A stretch of 64,000 nt of DNA from a bacterium (GTDB taxonomy: Bacteria; Elusimicrobiota; Elusimicrobia; UBA1565; UBA9628). This document shows, in pieces, positions 7,079-16,101 of this stretch. Position 1 is the stretch's first letter. Each line of letters starts with the position of its first letter. Made by a program: the position numbers and the translations under genes. The notes under the pieces were generated by a model that saw nothing but the letters and a program-made list of their open reading frames with translations, made no database searches and had not been told where the DNA came from. The DNA is taken from assembly GCA_021822495.1 (NCBI GenBank), contig JAKAQO010000002.1:33034-97033 (forward strand), written 5' to 3'.

Positions 7079-9603
7079 GGCGCAAATTTCTCCTTGACTA
7101 CGATATTGACCAGCCGATGCGGAACAACGATTGTCTTAACTATTTCTTTTCCCTGGGTCATCGCCTTTATTTTATCTAAAGAGAGGGCGGTAAATTTCAG
7201 ATGTTCTTGAGAAATATTTTTTGAAACAGTCAACGCTTCTCTATTTTTACCATTAACCTGAATGACGTATTCAATTTGGTCTTCTTCTAAATATCTCGCT
7301 TCCCAAGAAGGCCATGGTTGCCGCGCCAAGAAATCCCGGTGCCCCAAAACTTCCCATAACTCCTCGCTGATATGAGGAGCCAGAGGGTTAATCAATGACA
7401 AAAGAGTTTCGATATCTATTTTGGCCGGATTCGCCTCGGCATGAATTTGGTTGGCGTAAATCATGAGAGTTGAGACCACCGTGTTAAAGCCAAATCCCTC
7501 GATGTCCTCGGTCACTTTCTTAATCGTGCGGTTTCTGAGAAAGATTAAGCCTTCCCCCTCCGTCCATTTAACTTCGTGAACCAGGGTCCAAATTTTTCTT
7601 AAGAAGCGGTAAGAGCCTTCAATTGAACGCATGTCCCAGGGTTTAGACTGCTCAAAAGGCCCCATGAACATCTCATAAATCCTAAAAGTATCGGCGCCGT
7701 AGCGGCGAATGATTTCATCGGGGCTGACCACATTTTTCTTGGACTTGGACATTTTCTCAACTTGACTCTCCAGCTTTTCGCCGGTTTGAGTGAGAATAGG
7801 TTCGCCCGCAGAGTTAAAAGAAACCTCGTCATAAGGATGATAAACGCCGTTAGAATCGCGATAGGAGAAAGAAAGAATAAGCCCTTGGTGTCGGAGTTTT
7901 TGAAATGGCTCCGGAGTCGAAACCGCGCCCTGGTCAAAAAGAAATTTATGCCAAAACCGGGCATACAAAAGATGGAGAACCGCGTGCTCGCTGCCCCCCA
8001 CATAAACATCCACTGGCATCCAAGCCTTTTCCAGTTTTGGCTCCCACGCCAAATTTTTATTTTGCGGGTCAATAAAGCGCAGATAATACCAACAGGACCC
8101 GGCCCACTGGGGCATGGTATTGGTTTCCCGCTTGGCCGCGCCGCCGCATTGATGGCAAGAAGTATTGACCCAATCTTCAACCAAAGCGAGCGGAGATTCC
8201 CCCGTTCCAGTCGGCTTATAATTGTCTATCTTGGGAAGCAAAACCGGCAAATCCTTTTCCGGGACGGGAAGACTTCCGCATTTCGGGCAATGGAGGATGG
8301 GAATAGGTTCCCCCCAATAGCGCTGTCTTGAAAAAATCCAGTCCCGCAGGCGATATTGCACCGCCCGTTTTCCCAAACCTTTTTCCTCCAAGACCTGAAT
8401 CATTTTTTCTTTGGCTTCCTGGGTCGTAAGACCGTCAATGACCGGAGAATTGGCCGCAACGCCGTCCTCCACGTAGGCAAATTCCTTGACTTCTTCCAAA
8501 AGACCGGACAAAGGCCGCACCACAGGAACAATGGGAAGGCCAAATTTTTTAGCGAAAGCGAAATCCCGCGCGTCATGGGCCGGAACGGCCATGACGGCCC
8601 CCGTCCCATAACTGACGAGAACGTAATCAGCGATCCAAATGGGAACTTTTTTTCCCGTCAGAGGATGAACAGCGTAAGACCCGGTAAACACGCCGGTTTT
8701 ATCTTTCTGTAAATCCGAACGCTCCAGCTCCGCCTTGTTTTTGGACTCCTCAATATAGGCCGACACCGCCGACGCTTTGTCTACTGAAGACAGCTTAAGA
8801 GACAAGGAGTGTTCCGGAGACAAAACCAAATAAGAAACTCCATAAAGGGTGTCGGGGCGAGTCGTAAAGATGGGAATTGATTCTCCCGATTCGGTCTTAA
8901 AATAAATCTCGGCCCCCTCGGATTTTCCGATCCAGTGTTTTTGCATTGCTAAGGTCGAATGGGGCCAATCAAGAATCTCCAAATCTTTTTCAAGCCTATC
9001 GGCATAAGCGGTAATTTTTAGCGTCCACTGCCGAATATTTTTTCTCTCAACCCGCGACTGACAACGCTCACAGGAACCGTTAAAAACCTCTTCATTAGCG
9101 AGCCCCGTTTTGCAAGAGGGGCACCAGTTAATAGGGGCCGTGCTTTCATAGGCCAAGCCTTTTTTAAAGAGCTGCAAAAAAATCCATTGCGTGCATTTAT
9201 AATATTCGGGGTCCGTCGTATTAATCTCGCGCTCCCAATCATAAGAAAAGCCCAGGGATTTGACCTGGCGTTTAAAATTGGCGATATTTTCGCGCGTAAT
9301 GTCTTCTGGATGCCGCCCGGTCTGAATCGCGAAGTTTTCAGCGGGAAGACCGAAGGCGTCCCACCCCATCGGATGCAAAACGTCAAAGCCGAGACGACGC
9401 TTAAAGCGGGAAAGAATGTCGGTAGCGATATATCCTTCCGGATGCCCCACGTGAAGCCCGGCCCCGGAGGGATAGGGAAACATATCGAGACAATAGAATT
9501 TTTTTCCAGACTGGGGAACCTTGGGAGCTTTAAAAAGCCCGGAAGATTCCCACTTCTCCTGCCATTTGGCCTCTATTTCAAAGAATGGAATTAAGTCTGT
9601 CAT
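7075..9603 (-). CDS. leuS: Leucyl-tRNA synthetase
   Basis: 842-residue class I synthetase charging tRNA-Leu. The HIGH-type motif (SGAGLHVGHPEG near residue 50), a zinc-ribbon-like CPSC...CERC pair near residue 160, the editing domain (PIFTTRPDTLYGVSYLVLSPEH) and KMSKS (VEKMSKSKKNVVSPDE) are all present, as is the C-terminal anticodon-binding and QVNGKNREAL segment. Start MTDLIPFFEIEAKWQEKW matches the family start. There is no Shine-Dalgarno site: only 7 bases separate the ATG from the 3' end of the upstream tRNA. Confidence 0.97.
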   Translation of the reverse strand: MTDLIPFFEIEAKWQEKWESSGLFKAPKVPQSGKKFYCLDMFPYPSGAGLHVGHPEGYIATDILSRFKRRLGFDVLHPMGWDAFGLPAENFAIQTGRHPEDITRENIANFKRQVKSLGFSYDWEREINTTDPEYYKCTQWIFLQLFKKGLAYESTAPINWCPSCKTGLANEEVFNGSCERCQSRVERKNIRQWTLKITAYADRLEKDLEILDWPHSTLAMQKHWIGKSEGAEIYFKTESGESIPIFTTRPDTLYGVSYLVLSPEHSLSLKLSSVDKASAVSAYIEESKNKAELERSDLQKDKTGVFTGSYAVHPLTGKKVPIWIADYVLVSYGTGAVMAVPAHDARDFAFAKKFGLPIVPVVRPLSGLLEEVKEFAYVEDGVAANSPVIDGLTTQEAKEKMIQVLEEKGLGKRAVQYRLRDWIFSRQRYWGEPIPILHCPKCGSLPVPEKDLPVLLPKIDNYKPTGTGESPLALVEDWVNTSCHQCGGAAKRETNTMPQWAGSCWYYLRFIDPQNKNLAWEPKLEKAWMPVDVYVGGSEHAVLHLLYARFWHKFLFDQGAVSTPEPFQKLRHQGLILSFSYRDSNGVYHPYDEVSFNSAGEPILTQTGEKLESQVEKMSKSKKNVVSPDEIIRRYGADTFRIYEMFMGPFEQSKPWDMRSIEGSYRFLRKIWTLVHEVKWTEGEGLIFLRNRTIKKVTEDIEGFGFNTVVSTLMIYANQIHAEANPAKIDIETLLSLINPLAPHISEELWEVLGHRDFLARQPWPSWEARYLEEDQIEYVIQVNGKNREALTVSKNISQEHLKFTALSLDKIKAMTQGKEIVKTIVVPHRLVNIVVKEKFAP

Positions 9604-9610
9604 AAAAATT

Positions 9611-9684
9611 TGCGCCCGGCAGGACTTGAACCTGCGACCCTCCCGTTATGAGCGGGGTGCTCTGACCAACTGAGCTACGGGCGC
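9611..9684 (-). tRNA. tRNA with CAT anticodon (elongator Met or Ile2)
   Basis: Full cloverleaf on the minus strand: acceptor GCGCCCG/CGGGCGC with discriminator A, D-arm GCTC/GAGC, anticodon loop CTCATAA, T-arm GCAGG/CCTGC with TTCAAGT. CCA is not encoded. The CTCATAA loop fits elongator tRNA-Met and also the lysidine-modified tRNA-Ile2; sequence alone does not separate them. It lies 7 nt upstream of leuS in the same orientation. Confidence 0.93.
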
Positions 9685-9851
9685 GTGCGTAAAATCGTTC
9701 CTTACCAGGGCGCATTAATTTTACCAAAAAGGAGTCCGCCACTTCCGTCATCCAAACGTCACGCGGAATTTGCGCTTTCACTATGGTCTTTGGAGACTTA
9801 GCCAAGCTATCATAAAAAGGACGGCTAAATTTAAACTGGGAGAAATCAAAA

Positions 9852-10430
9852 ATGCAAAAAATTAAAGACAAGATTGCAAAACACTTAATCTGCGGGGCTT
9901 TCCTTACTATCAGCGTCCCTGCCGCGCGGGCCACAGGCGTTTCTGATTTAGGACAAAACTTTCAAGAACTAAGCCAAACCATCAAGACTCAATTTCCCAA
10001 TGTCCGCTACCATCTGGTTTTAGAACGGAACGTGGGTTTGAGATGCGAGGATCGCGACGGCGTTGAAGGCCACAACGCGATTGATCTAGACGATATCCCC
10101 GAGGAATTTTACGTCGGAAAGGGCGAATGCGCCAATCTCGCCGGCGCCGATCTGCGCGCCTATGAGCTCGCAAACTTCAACTTTAGCGGAGCTTATATGA
10201 GGAAGGCGAATTTGAATGGGGTAGATTTAAGAGGCTCCAATTTTTACGGAACCGATTTAAGCCAGGCCGATCTTAGAGGAGCTGACTTAAGGGACGCAAA
10301 AAACCTCATCACCGCCAATATCAAAGGGGCCATCTTTGATATGGAGACGAAGTTTCCCTGGGTAGAGGGTCAGGCAAAGATTCACGGCATGATTTGCGTG
10401 GGCGATCCCGACTGGTGCATGGATCAATGA
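9852..10430 (+). CDS. Secreted pentapeptide-repeat protein
   Basis: 192 residues. Signal peptide at the N-terminus (hydrophobic core LICGAFLTISVPAARA), GGGAG-type ribosome binding site before the ATG. Residues ~95-160 contain successive A(D/N)LxG-type pentapeptides (ANLAGADLRA, ANFNFSGAY, ANLNGVDLRGSNF, ADLRGADLRDA) that should form a short right-handed quadrilateral beta-helix of about four coils. Four Cys residues outside the helix (LRCED, GECAN, MICVG, DWCMD) could form disulfides after export. A function cannot be read from the sequence. Single-gene unit. Confidence 0.75.
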   Translation: MQKIKDKIAKHLICGAFLTISVPAARATGVSDLGQNFQELSQTIKTQFPNVRYHLVLERNVGLRCEDRDGVEGHNAIDLDDIPEEFYVGKGECANLAGADLRAYELANFNFSGAYMRKANLNGVDLRGSNFYGTDLSQADLRGADLRDAKNLITANIKGAIFDMETKFPWVEGQAKIHGMICVGDPDWCMDQ

Positions 10431-10490
10431 CGGAAGCTCTAATGTCGCGAAACGTCACGCGTTTGTTACTCGTTTGTTGCGTTCAAGTCA

Positions 10491-10519
10491 TTGACACCAA
10501 GGCCCTGAAACCGATACCT
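10491..10519 (+). promoter_or_regulatory. Putative promoter of the phosphate permease operon
   Basis: Consensus -35 TTGACA at 10491-10496, a 17-bp spacer and a weak -10 ATACCT at 10514-10519. The ATG at 10527 would then lie at or within one or two bases of the transcription start, with no Shine-Dalgarno site, so the message may be leaderless. Confidence 0.4.
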
Positions 10520-10526
10520 TGTCTCT

Positions 10527-11150
10527 ATGATTAGATTTATCCCACGCGAAGAAAAATTTTTCGACCTCTTTGAGGCTCAGGCCGCGCATAACGTCGAGGC
10601 CGCGGGCGTTTTTAAAGACCTTACTTCTCAGTGGAGCCTTGAATCTCCTCTCTTTCAGAAACTTCAAGATATTGAGCATGAAGCCGATATCACGACCCAT
10701 GAGGTTTACGATCGTTTAAACCGCACTTTCATTACCCCTTTTGACCGCGAGGACATCCACGAACTCGCCTCCGAGCTTGACGATATCGTGGATTTGATTC
10801 AATCAGTTTCCATTCGCATGAAAATTTATCGCATCGACCGCTCGGACGCCCCGCTTCTCAGTCTCGCCGAAATTTTGCTCAACGCCACCGAAAATATCCA
10901 GAAAGCGGTCTCTGAACTCAGGCGCCCTGAAAAACAACGGCGCGTTTTGGATTATTGCATCGAGATCAACCGCCTTGAAAACGCCGGGGATAAGGCCCTT
11001 GAAGAAGCGCTCAGCCATCTTTTCGACGGACGCCCGGAGCCCCTTGAAGTCATCAAGTGGAAAGAAATTTACGAGGGCATCGAAACGGCCATTGATAAGT
11101 GCGAGGACGTGGCCAATGTTTTTGAGTCCATTCTCGTTAAATCCTCGTAA
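10527..11150 (+). CDS. DUF47 PhoU-like protein, partner of Pit permease
   Basis: 207 residues, all-helical. It starts with the typical DUF47 pattern (RFIPREEKFFDLFEAQAAHN), followed by EHEADITTHEVYDRLNRTFITPFDREDIHELASELDDIVD, where the ExxD acidic pairs resemble the metal-binding sites of PhoU. These proteins are usually encoded with Pit phosphate transporters and are thought to regulate them. Here the stop codon overlaps the permease start, which fits. Cytoplasmic. Confidence 0.88.
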   Translation: MIRFIPREEKFFDLFEAQAAHNVEAAGVFKDLTSQWSLESPLFQKLQDIEHEADITTHEVYDRLNRTFITPFDREDIHELASELDDIVDLIQSVSIRMKIYRIDRSDAPLLSLAEILLNATENIQKAVSELRRPEKQRRVLDYCIEINRLENAGDKALEEALSHLFDGRPEPLEVIKWKEIYEGIETAIDKCEDVANVFESILVKSS

Positions 11151-12145
11151 TGCCTCACTTAACTCTTGTTTACGGCATCGTCGGTCTCGCTCTTTTCTTT
11201 GATTTCTTAAATGGAATGCATGACGCCGCCAATGAAATCGCGACCGTCGTCTCAACCCGGGTTCTTTCCCCCCGAAACGCGGTTTTATGGGCCGCCTGCT
11301 TTCACATGGTCGCGGCCTTTGGGTTCGGCGTTCATGTCGCCGACACCATAGGAAAAGGTCTTGTTTCGCCCAAAACTATGGATAACGCCGTCATTCTTGG
11401 CGCGCTCGTTGGAGGATCTCTTTGGAATTACCTCACCATCCGCGTCGGGCTTCCGGTCAGTTCTTCCCATTCTTTGATTGGCGGCCTCGTTGGGGCCGCG
11501 GTCGCGAAAGCGGGCTGGGGGTGTCTCATGCCCTGGGGAATCGGGCTTGTCGTCGCCTTCATGATTATTTCTCCTCTTTTTGGACTTCTTTTAGGCTATA
11601 CCCTCATGATTCTCAGCTCCTGGGCTTTTCGCAAGAGTTCTCCTCGACACGTGGATATTTTCGCGCGCGTTGGGCAATTGGCATCCTCCGCTTTTTTAAG
11701 TCTTGCCCACGGCCTTAACGACGCTCAAAAAACCATGGGGGTCATCGCCATTCTCCTGTTTTCAAACGGAGTGTTGGGCCCGCACTTTTACATTCCTAAA
11801 TGGGTCATCTTAAGCTGTTACGCCGTGATGTCTCTTGGAACCTTGGCTGGAGGCTGGAAGGTCGTCCACACAGTCGGGCAACGGATCACTAAACTGCGCC
11901 CCTTGAGCGGAATGTGCGCCGATCTCGGTTCCGGAACCGTCATGTTTGTTTGCGGAATAGTGGGAATTCCGATTTCGACGACGCATCTCGTCAATGGAAC
12001 CTTGATGGGAGTGGGCGCGACTCAAAGGCTTTCCGCCGTGAGATGGGGAGTGGTCAAGGAAATCATCGTCGCATGGCTCATCACCATTCCCTGCGCGGCG
12101 GCAGTCGCCGCCATCAGCTATCATATTTTCGCGCATTTTATTTGA
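11150..12145 (+). CDS. Inorganic phosphate permease, PiT family
   Basis: 331 residues, about ten membrane helices. The duplicated PiT signature is visible: GMHDAANEIATVVSTRVLSP near the N-terminus and GLNDAQKTMGVIAILL in the second half, with SSSHSLIGGLVGA and ISTTHLVNGTLMGVG as the paired internal repeats. Low-affinity, ion-coupled phosphate (or metal-phosphate) uptake in the inner membrane. Translationally coupled to the DUF47 gene (TAATG overlap). Short compared with E. coli PitA (~499) but typical for the compact form. Confidence 0.92.
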   Translation: MPHLTLVYGIVGLALFFDFLNGMHDAANEIATVVSTRVLSPRNAVLWAACFHMVAAFGFGVHVADTIGKGLVSPKTMDNAVILGALVGGSLWNYLTIRVGLPVSSSHSLIGGLVGAAVAKAGWGCLMPWGIGLVVAFMIISPLFGLLLGYTLMILSSWAFRKSSPRHVDIFARVGQLASSAFLSLAHGLNDAQKTMGVIAILLFSNGVLGPHFYIPKWVILSCYAVMSLGTLAGGWKVVHTVGQRITKLRPLSGMCADLGSGTVMFVCGIVGIPISTTHLVNGTLMGVGATQRLSAVRWGVVKEIIVAWLITIPCAAAVAAISYHIFAHFI

Positions 12146-12170
12146 CTTTAGACGCTAAAAGGGTCAAAAT
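12142..12170 (+). promoter_or_regulatory. Putative promoter of the TRL-like genes
   Basis: TTGACT (12142-12147), 17-bp spacer, CAAAAT (12165-12170). It overlaps the permease stop codon. An AGGAG ribosome binding site follows before the ATG at 12196. Confidence 0.35.
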
Positions 12171-12195
12171 AACAGGGTCAAGGAGATTTCCCCCA

Positions 12196-12558
12196 ATGAA
12201 AATATCCCTAATAAAAAATAGCGTCTCTTTTATCCTCCTCACGGCGCTGGTCGCCAGCTTTTCGGGATGCCTCTATACCAATACTTACGCGCCCGATTCT
12301 TACCGATCAGCCACGCCCATTGACGTCAAGGCCGCCGCCTCCGATCCCATCGTTTCCGGACAGGGATGCACCTATTCTGTTTTATGGATGGTCAGTTGGG
12401 GAAATTCAGGATACGCCATCGCAACCCACCGCGCTTTAAAAAACGACCCCCAAGGTGTTCTTTATGACGTCAAAGCGGATCTAAAAGTGACTTCCTATGT
12501 GCTTGGATTATGGACCAGGGCTTGCACCATTGTCACCGGCAGAGCCGGACACGTGTGA
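12196..12558 (+). CDS. TRL-like lipoprotein
   Basis: 120 residues. ATG 12196 is preceded by AAGGAG, though the spacing is long. Signal peptide with lipobox SFSGC, so a lipid-anchored protein. The mature part fits the short TRL-like family: a GCTYSVLWMVSWG segment, a SGYAIATHRAL helix and a VLYDVKADLKVTSYVLGLWTRACTIVTGRA ending with the characteristic VTGRA strand. Function of the family is unknown. The next gene encodes a related protein, so the pair is probably a tandem duplication. Confidence 0.75.
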   Translation: MKISLIKNSVSFILLTALVASFSGCLYTNTYAPDSYRSATPIDVKAAASDPIVSGQGCTYSVLWMVSWGNSGYAIATHRALKNDPQGVLYDVKADLKVTSYVLGLWTRACTIVTGRAGHV

Positions 12559-13004
12559 AAAAATTATTTTTAATTATCGCCTTTTTACCCATCAACGCTT
12601 TTTCCGCCACCTATACATCCAATCCATCCATCGTCAGTCCCAGCGGATATTTCATCGTCTATGACGTTCAAGGAACCCTTTCTTTTGAACCCTCCACCCG
12701 CTGGGAATTGCCTAAAGACATCACAACCATAGGCCAAGTGACCGGGCAAAGTTGCGCTTATGCCCTCAGCATCCCTATCGCCCTAGCTTTGACCGCTTCC
12801 AAGGTTTCGGGAGCTTATGGAGAAAACGGATATAATAAAGCGGTCAAAAACATTTTAAAAGTCCATCCGGATATTTCCGGGATTTATGACGTCAAAGTCG
12901 ACACGCATATCATCACCGTCCTAGGGATATTTACGCGACAATGCTTGCTCCTTTCAGCTCGGGCGTTTAAAATCCAAAACCCAAAGGCAGGGCAAAAAAT
13001 ATGA
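12555..13004 (+). CDS. TRL-like secreted protein, paralogue of the preceding gene
   Basis: 149 residues from GTG 12555, which overlaps the previous stop as GTGTGA. It has a signal peptide (KKLFLIIAFLPINAFSA) but no lipobox Cys, unlike its neighbour. GQSCAYALSIPIALALTAS, NGYNKAVKNILK and IYDVKVDTHIITVLGIFTRQCLLLSARA align with the equivalent segments of the upstream lipoprotein, including the two conserved Cys positions. A soluble periplasmic partner of a lipid-anchored paralogue is a reasonable inference; function unknown. Confidence 0.7.
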   Translation: MKKLFLIIAFLPINAFSATYTSNPSIVSPSGYFIVYDVQGTLSFEPSTRWELPKDITTIGQVTGQSCAYALSIPIALALTASKVSGAYGENGYNKAVKNILKVHPDISGIYDVKVDTHIITVLGIFTRQCLLLSARAFKIQNPKAGQKI

Positions 13005-13567
13005 GAGAAACGCTGGTCTCTTTCGATCGCTACCTATTTCACATCATCAACGGCGTTTTGGTCTGTCGTCCGCTTAATTACGTGATGCCGACCATTACGG
13101 ACTTTCACAAAATCTCTCTTGTTCGCTTTGTTCTTTTACCGGCCATCATCCTTTTTTGGATTTGGAAAAGAAGAGGCGAAGCCCTTCGGGTCATTTTAGT
13201 TCTGGGAATCGTCGCCGGATTTACCGATTTGATCGCTTATCGGATCGTCAAACCCCTAGTTGGAAGATTGCGCCCCCCCTTAGCCGGAATTCCCGTCGTT
13301 TTGAGAGCGCATTTCGGCGGAAAACTTAGTTTTCCCTCCAATCACGCGGCTAATATGTTTGCCGCCGCCGCGGTCCTCAGCGCGGCTTACCCCACCTTAA
13401 CCCCGTTTTTTTACACCGCCGCCGTCATTGTCTCTTATAGCCGCGTTTATGTCGGCGTCCATTATCCTTTTGACGTCATTGGCGGAGCCGTTTTGGGTTC
13501 CATTATCGCCTTTATCGCAATACGCGCCGCCCGAAAAACCGGCATTTTTCAACAATCAAAAGCCTAA
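13001..13567 (+). CDS. PAP2-family membrane phosphatase
   Basis: 188 residues with about five membrane helices. The three-part PAP2 active site is intact: KPLVGRLRPP, the PSNH motif (SFPSNHAANMFAA) and SRVYVGVHYPFDVIGG with the catalytic His-Asp. Such enzymes dephosphorylate lipid pyrophosphates (for example undecaprenyl pyrophosphate) or lipid A on the outer face of the inner membrane. ATGA overlap with the previous gene. The next gene is a lipid-phosphate-using glycosyltransferase, so a shared role in polyprenyl-phosphate recycling or envelope glycolipid change is plausible. Confidence 0.88.
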   Translation: MRETLVSFDRYLFHIINGVLVCRPLNYVMPTITDFHKISLVRFVLLPAIILFWIWKRRGEALRVILVLGIVAGFTDLIAYRIVKPLVGRLRPPLAGIPVVLRAHFGGKLSFPSNHAANMFAAAAVLSAAYPTLTPFFYTAAVIVSYSRVYVGVHYPFDVIGGAVLGSIIAFIAIRAARKTGIFQQSKA

Positions 13568-13591
13568 TCCCCGTTACGATTTAAAAACAGA

Positions 13592-15172
13592 GTGACCGCA
13601 AAAAAAATCTCCGCCCTTTTTCTTTTGCTGGTATTGCCCTCGGTCTTATTTCTGCTAAGAAAAAATCAAATTTCCATTCCCCTTATCAGCGACGAAGGCG
13701 AATACGCCTATGAAGCCCGACTTCTCACTCAAGGAGGTCTGCCCTATCAAGACGCCTATAATCAAAAGCCGCCTCTCGTTTTTTTTCTCTATCGTCTGGC
13801 CTATGGGTTTTCCCAAAACCCTCTTGCGCCCCGAGTTCTTGATTTCATTTTCGCGTGTTTGACGATGGTCTTTCTTTTTCTTTTGACCCCGGAAACTTGG
13901 AGTTTGGCTTCTCGGCTAGCCTCTCCGGCTGTTTTCGCGGTCATAAGTTCCACCCCTTTGGCCGATCTATTTTCCGCTAATTGCGAAATGTTTTTAGTCC
14001 TTTTTAACGCCGCCTCTATTTGGACGCTGGTGAAGTTTTGGAAAAGCCCCCGGCATTTGTTTTGGGCGTTTCTCTCCGGCCTTTTTTGCGGATTGGCCTT
14101 CATGACCAAGCAAACCGTCTTCTGGTTCATCCTAGGGCTCATCCCGTTTTTCATTTGGACCTATCAGCGCCCGAAAGCTCTCAAGCAAACAGGTCTTTTT
14201 GGCGCGGGCGTTCTTTTGCCCCCACTGGCCTTCGTTTTTTATTTTTGGATCAGGGGAGACTTGCGGCCCTTTATGGCGGAAGCCTTTCTCAATAACGGGC
14301 GATATATCGGCATTATCTCGCATCTAGGCATGGGAGCAATTTTCCAACACGTTGTCCTCTGGTGGGGCGGATGGTATGGAAAAAAGGTTATTCTCCCCGA
14401 CTGGCCGATTTGGGGGCTTTGTTTTTATGCCTTGAGCGTCCTTCAAATCAATGAAGAAAATCGCTTCGGGGTTTTGGCAACATTGTGGCTGGGAACCAGT
14501 TTCATGGGCGCCATGACCGGGCTTTTTTTATTTCCGCATTATTTTTTTACCGTCTATCCGCCGCTCTCAATTCTTGCGGCTCAAGGAGTCCAATGCCTCA
14601 AGGAAAAATATCAATTGTCTTCGCGTTCTCTCGGATTCTTAATCCTTACGGCGTGTCTCTACCCTATTTTTATTCAAAGCCGCGCTTATTTCGAGGAATC
14701 TCCTCTTGAGCTTTCCAAAACTCTTCTTTATCCAAATCCGCTCTTTGAATCAAAACTCATCGCCCAAGAAATTCAAGAACAAACCAGCCCCGAGGAAAAA
14801 ATTTATGTATTCGGATCTGAGCCCGAGATTTATATTTATAGCGAAAGAAAGGCCGCGACGCCCTACATCACCTCTTATCCCTTGACCTTATTTCCCAAGG
14901 ATAAGGCCCAAATATCCGAGGAACTCTCTCGACTTCAGAACGCGCCTCCTAGCTCAATTGTCTATTGCGACATCGCAGGCTCTCAAGTCATCGGCTCTAA
15001 TTTAGGAATCTATTTTCGGGACGAAATCCAAAATTTTCTTAAAACGCGCTATTCTCTTGTTGGAAAAGTTCCCGTTTTACCCAATGACGCCCCGCCTCAA
15101 TTTATTTCAGAAACGAATTTCCCCTTATTTGACGACAGCAACACGCTCTATCTTTTCCGTTTAAAGGAATAA
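13592..15172 (+). CDS. GT39/ArnT-like membrane glycosyltransferase
   Basis: 526 residues from a GTG. The first periplasmic loop carries SDEGEYAYEARLLTQGGLPYQDAYNQKPPL, the acidic (D/E)xE catalytic pattern and KPPL typical of the dolichyl/undecaprenyl-phosphate-sugar GT-C (PMT/ArnT, PF13231-like) enzymes. About ten membrane helices follow, then a soluble C-terminal domain with YVFGSEPEIYIYSERK. It transfers a sugar from a polyprenyl-phosphate donor to a lipid or protein outside the cytoplasm; the acceptor cannot be inferred. Its stop codon lies at the edge of repeat copy B. Confidence 0.8.
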   Translation: MTAKKISALFLLLVLPSVLFLLRKNQISIPLISDEGEYAYEARLLTQGGLPYQDAYNQKPPLVFFLYRLAYGFSQNPLAPRVLDFIFACLTMVFLFLLTPETWSLASRLASPAVFAVISSTPLADLFSANCEMFLVLFNAASIWTLVKFWKSPRHLFWAFLSGLFCGLAFMTKQTVFWFILGLIPFFIWTYQRPKALKQTGLFGAGVLLPPLAFVFYFWIRGDLRPFMAEAFLNNGRYIGIISHLGMGAIFQHVVLWWGGWYGKKVILPDWPIWGLCFYALSVLQINEENRFGVLATLWLGTSFMGAMTGLFLFPHYFFTVYPPLSILAAQGVQCLKEKYQLSSRSLGFLILTACLYPIFIQSRAYFEESPLELSKTLLYPNPLFESKLIAQEIQEQTSPEEKIYVFGSEPEIYIYSERKAATPYITSYPLTLFPKDKAQISEELSRLQNAPPSSIVYCDIAGSQVIGSNLGIYFRDEIQNFLKTRYSLVGKVPVLPNDAPPQFISETNFPLFDDSNTLYLFRLKE

Positions 15173-15261
15173 AAAAGGGACAGTCCCCTTTTCCTCATAA
15201 TCTTAAGGTCGGGACAGCGCCATCCTTAAGAATTATGAAGAAACGGCACAGTCCCCTTTTT
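15171..15261. repeat. Dispersed hairpin element, copy B (most complete)
   Basis: 91 bp bounded by AAAAAAGGGACAGTCCCC and CACAGTCCCCTTTTT, with CGGGACAGCGCCATCC in the middle. Arms TCATAATCTTAAG and CTTAAGAATTATGA pair across the centre, giving a long interrupted hairpin. Its left palindrome begins at the stop codon of the glycosyltransferase and could act as its terminator; its right end supplies the stop codon region of the convergent Cys-rich gene. Confidence 0.75.
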
Positions 15262-15946
15262 AGGAACACGAATCCGTGCCTTCCTTGCAACCGTAACGGG
15301 ACTGATAAAAGCACTCCTGTTGAAGCTCTTGGTTTTTTTGAACCTTGGCCTCGCATTCTCCCTGAAGCCGGACTGATTTCTGATAAGAAGCGTCTTTTTG
15401 GAGACAATGCCTTAAACAATCTTTTTGACAGGATTTCCCCGAAAAACTAAAAAGCCTCTTCTTTTCACACCGACTTCGACATTTTGGTTTACACAAGAGT
15501 TCTAATTCTTCTTCAGCGCTCGCGGCATAGACAGCCTCGCAGTGAGTAACACCGTTTCTCACGCAAATTTTCGAATTCCACTCGACGCATTGATCAAGAG
15601 AGCAGGAAGGGTTTGCCCCCGAGTCTTGAACAGATATTTGATTGGGCGAGGAAGAATTTCCCGCGCCCACGACATATTCTCCGGTTGGACCTCCATGAAA
15701 AGCCGAACGAACCGTCGGCGCGCGTACTGAGGGTTGAGAAACCTCAAAAGCTCCGCCGGGGACGGATTTAACGGCGTCATTATGGGTAAAATTATTTTTC
15801 AGTCTCGCGAAATCAACCTGGGTATTGTCGGTCGGGTACCCCGAGCTCCCTCCATCAAGAGTTGGAAACTGCTGAGCCCTGAGTGGAAAAACGAAAACCG
15901 CGCTTGTAAGAGTTAAAAACGCCACGCCTAGGCAAAACCCACGCAT
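15260..15946 (-). CDS. Secreted cysteine-rich protein, unknown
   Basis: About 228 residues taking ATG 15946, which puts a signal peptide (MRGFCLGVAFLTLTSAVFVF) at the N-terminus; the longer frame from 16003 would bury it. The first half of the mature protein is Ser/Gly/Asn-rich and low in structure. The last ~110 residues hold about eighteen Cys in CxxxC-like spacing (CSLDQCVEW, CKPKCRSRCEKK, CQKDCLRHC), suggesting a disulfide-rich domain. No family recognised. The stop lies in the terminal T-run of repeat B, so the element may have replaced the original 3' end. Confidence 0.6.
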   Translation of the reverse strand: MRGFCLGVAFLTLTSAVFVFPLRAQQFPTLDGGSSGYPTDNTQVDFARLKNNFTHNDAVKSVPGGAFEVSQPSVRAPTVRSAFHGGPTGEYVVGAGNSSSPNQISVQDSGANPSCSLDQCVEWNSKICVRNGVTHCEAVYAASAEEELELLCKPKCRSRCEKKRLFSFSGKSCQKDCLRHCLQKDASYQKSVRLQGECEAKVQKNQELQQECFYQSRYGCKEGTDSCS

Positions 15947-16101
15947 AAAACCATTATGCGCCGAATTTAGGGGTTTGTCAATTGGAAAACTAATTACTGT
16001 CATTTAAAATTGAAAAGTGAACTCTTTGGGAAGCCGTTTTTTATTCTGATTTCCTAAAAAGAAATATCATCGTCGGCGTGTGGAGCGAGTGGGCAACCTG
16101 A

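Noticed and set aside
10441..10490. Short repeat CGTTTGTTACTCGTTTGTTGC upstream of the phosphate operon as an operator
   Set aside because: Only two imperfect 8-base units; it does not resemble a Pho box and could be chance.
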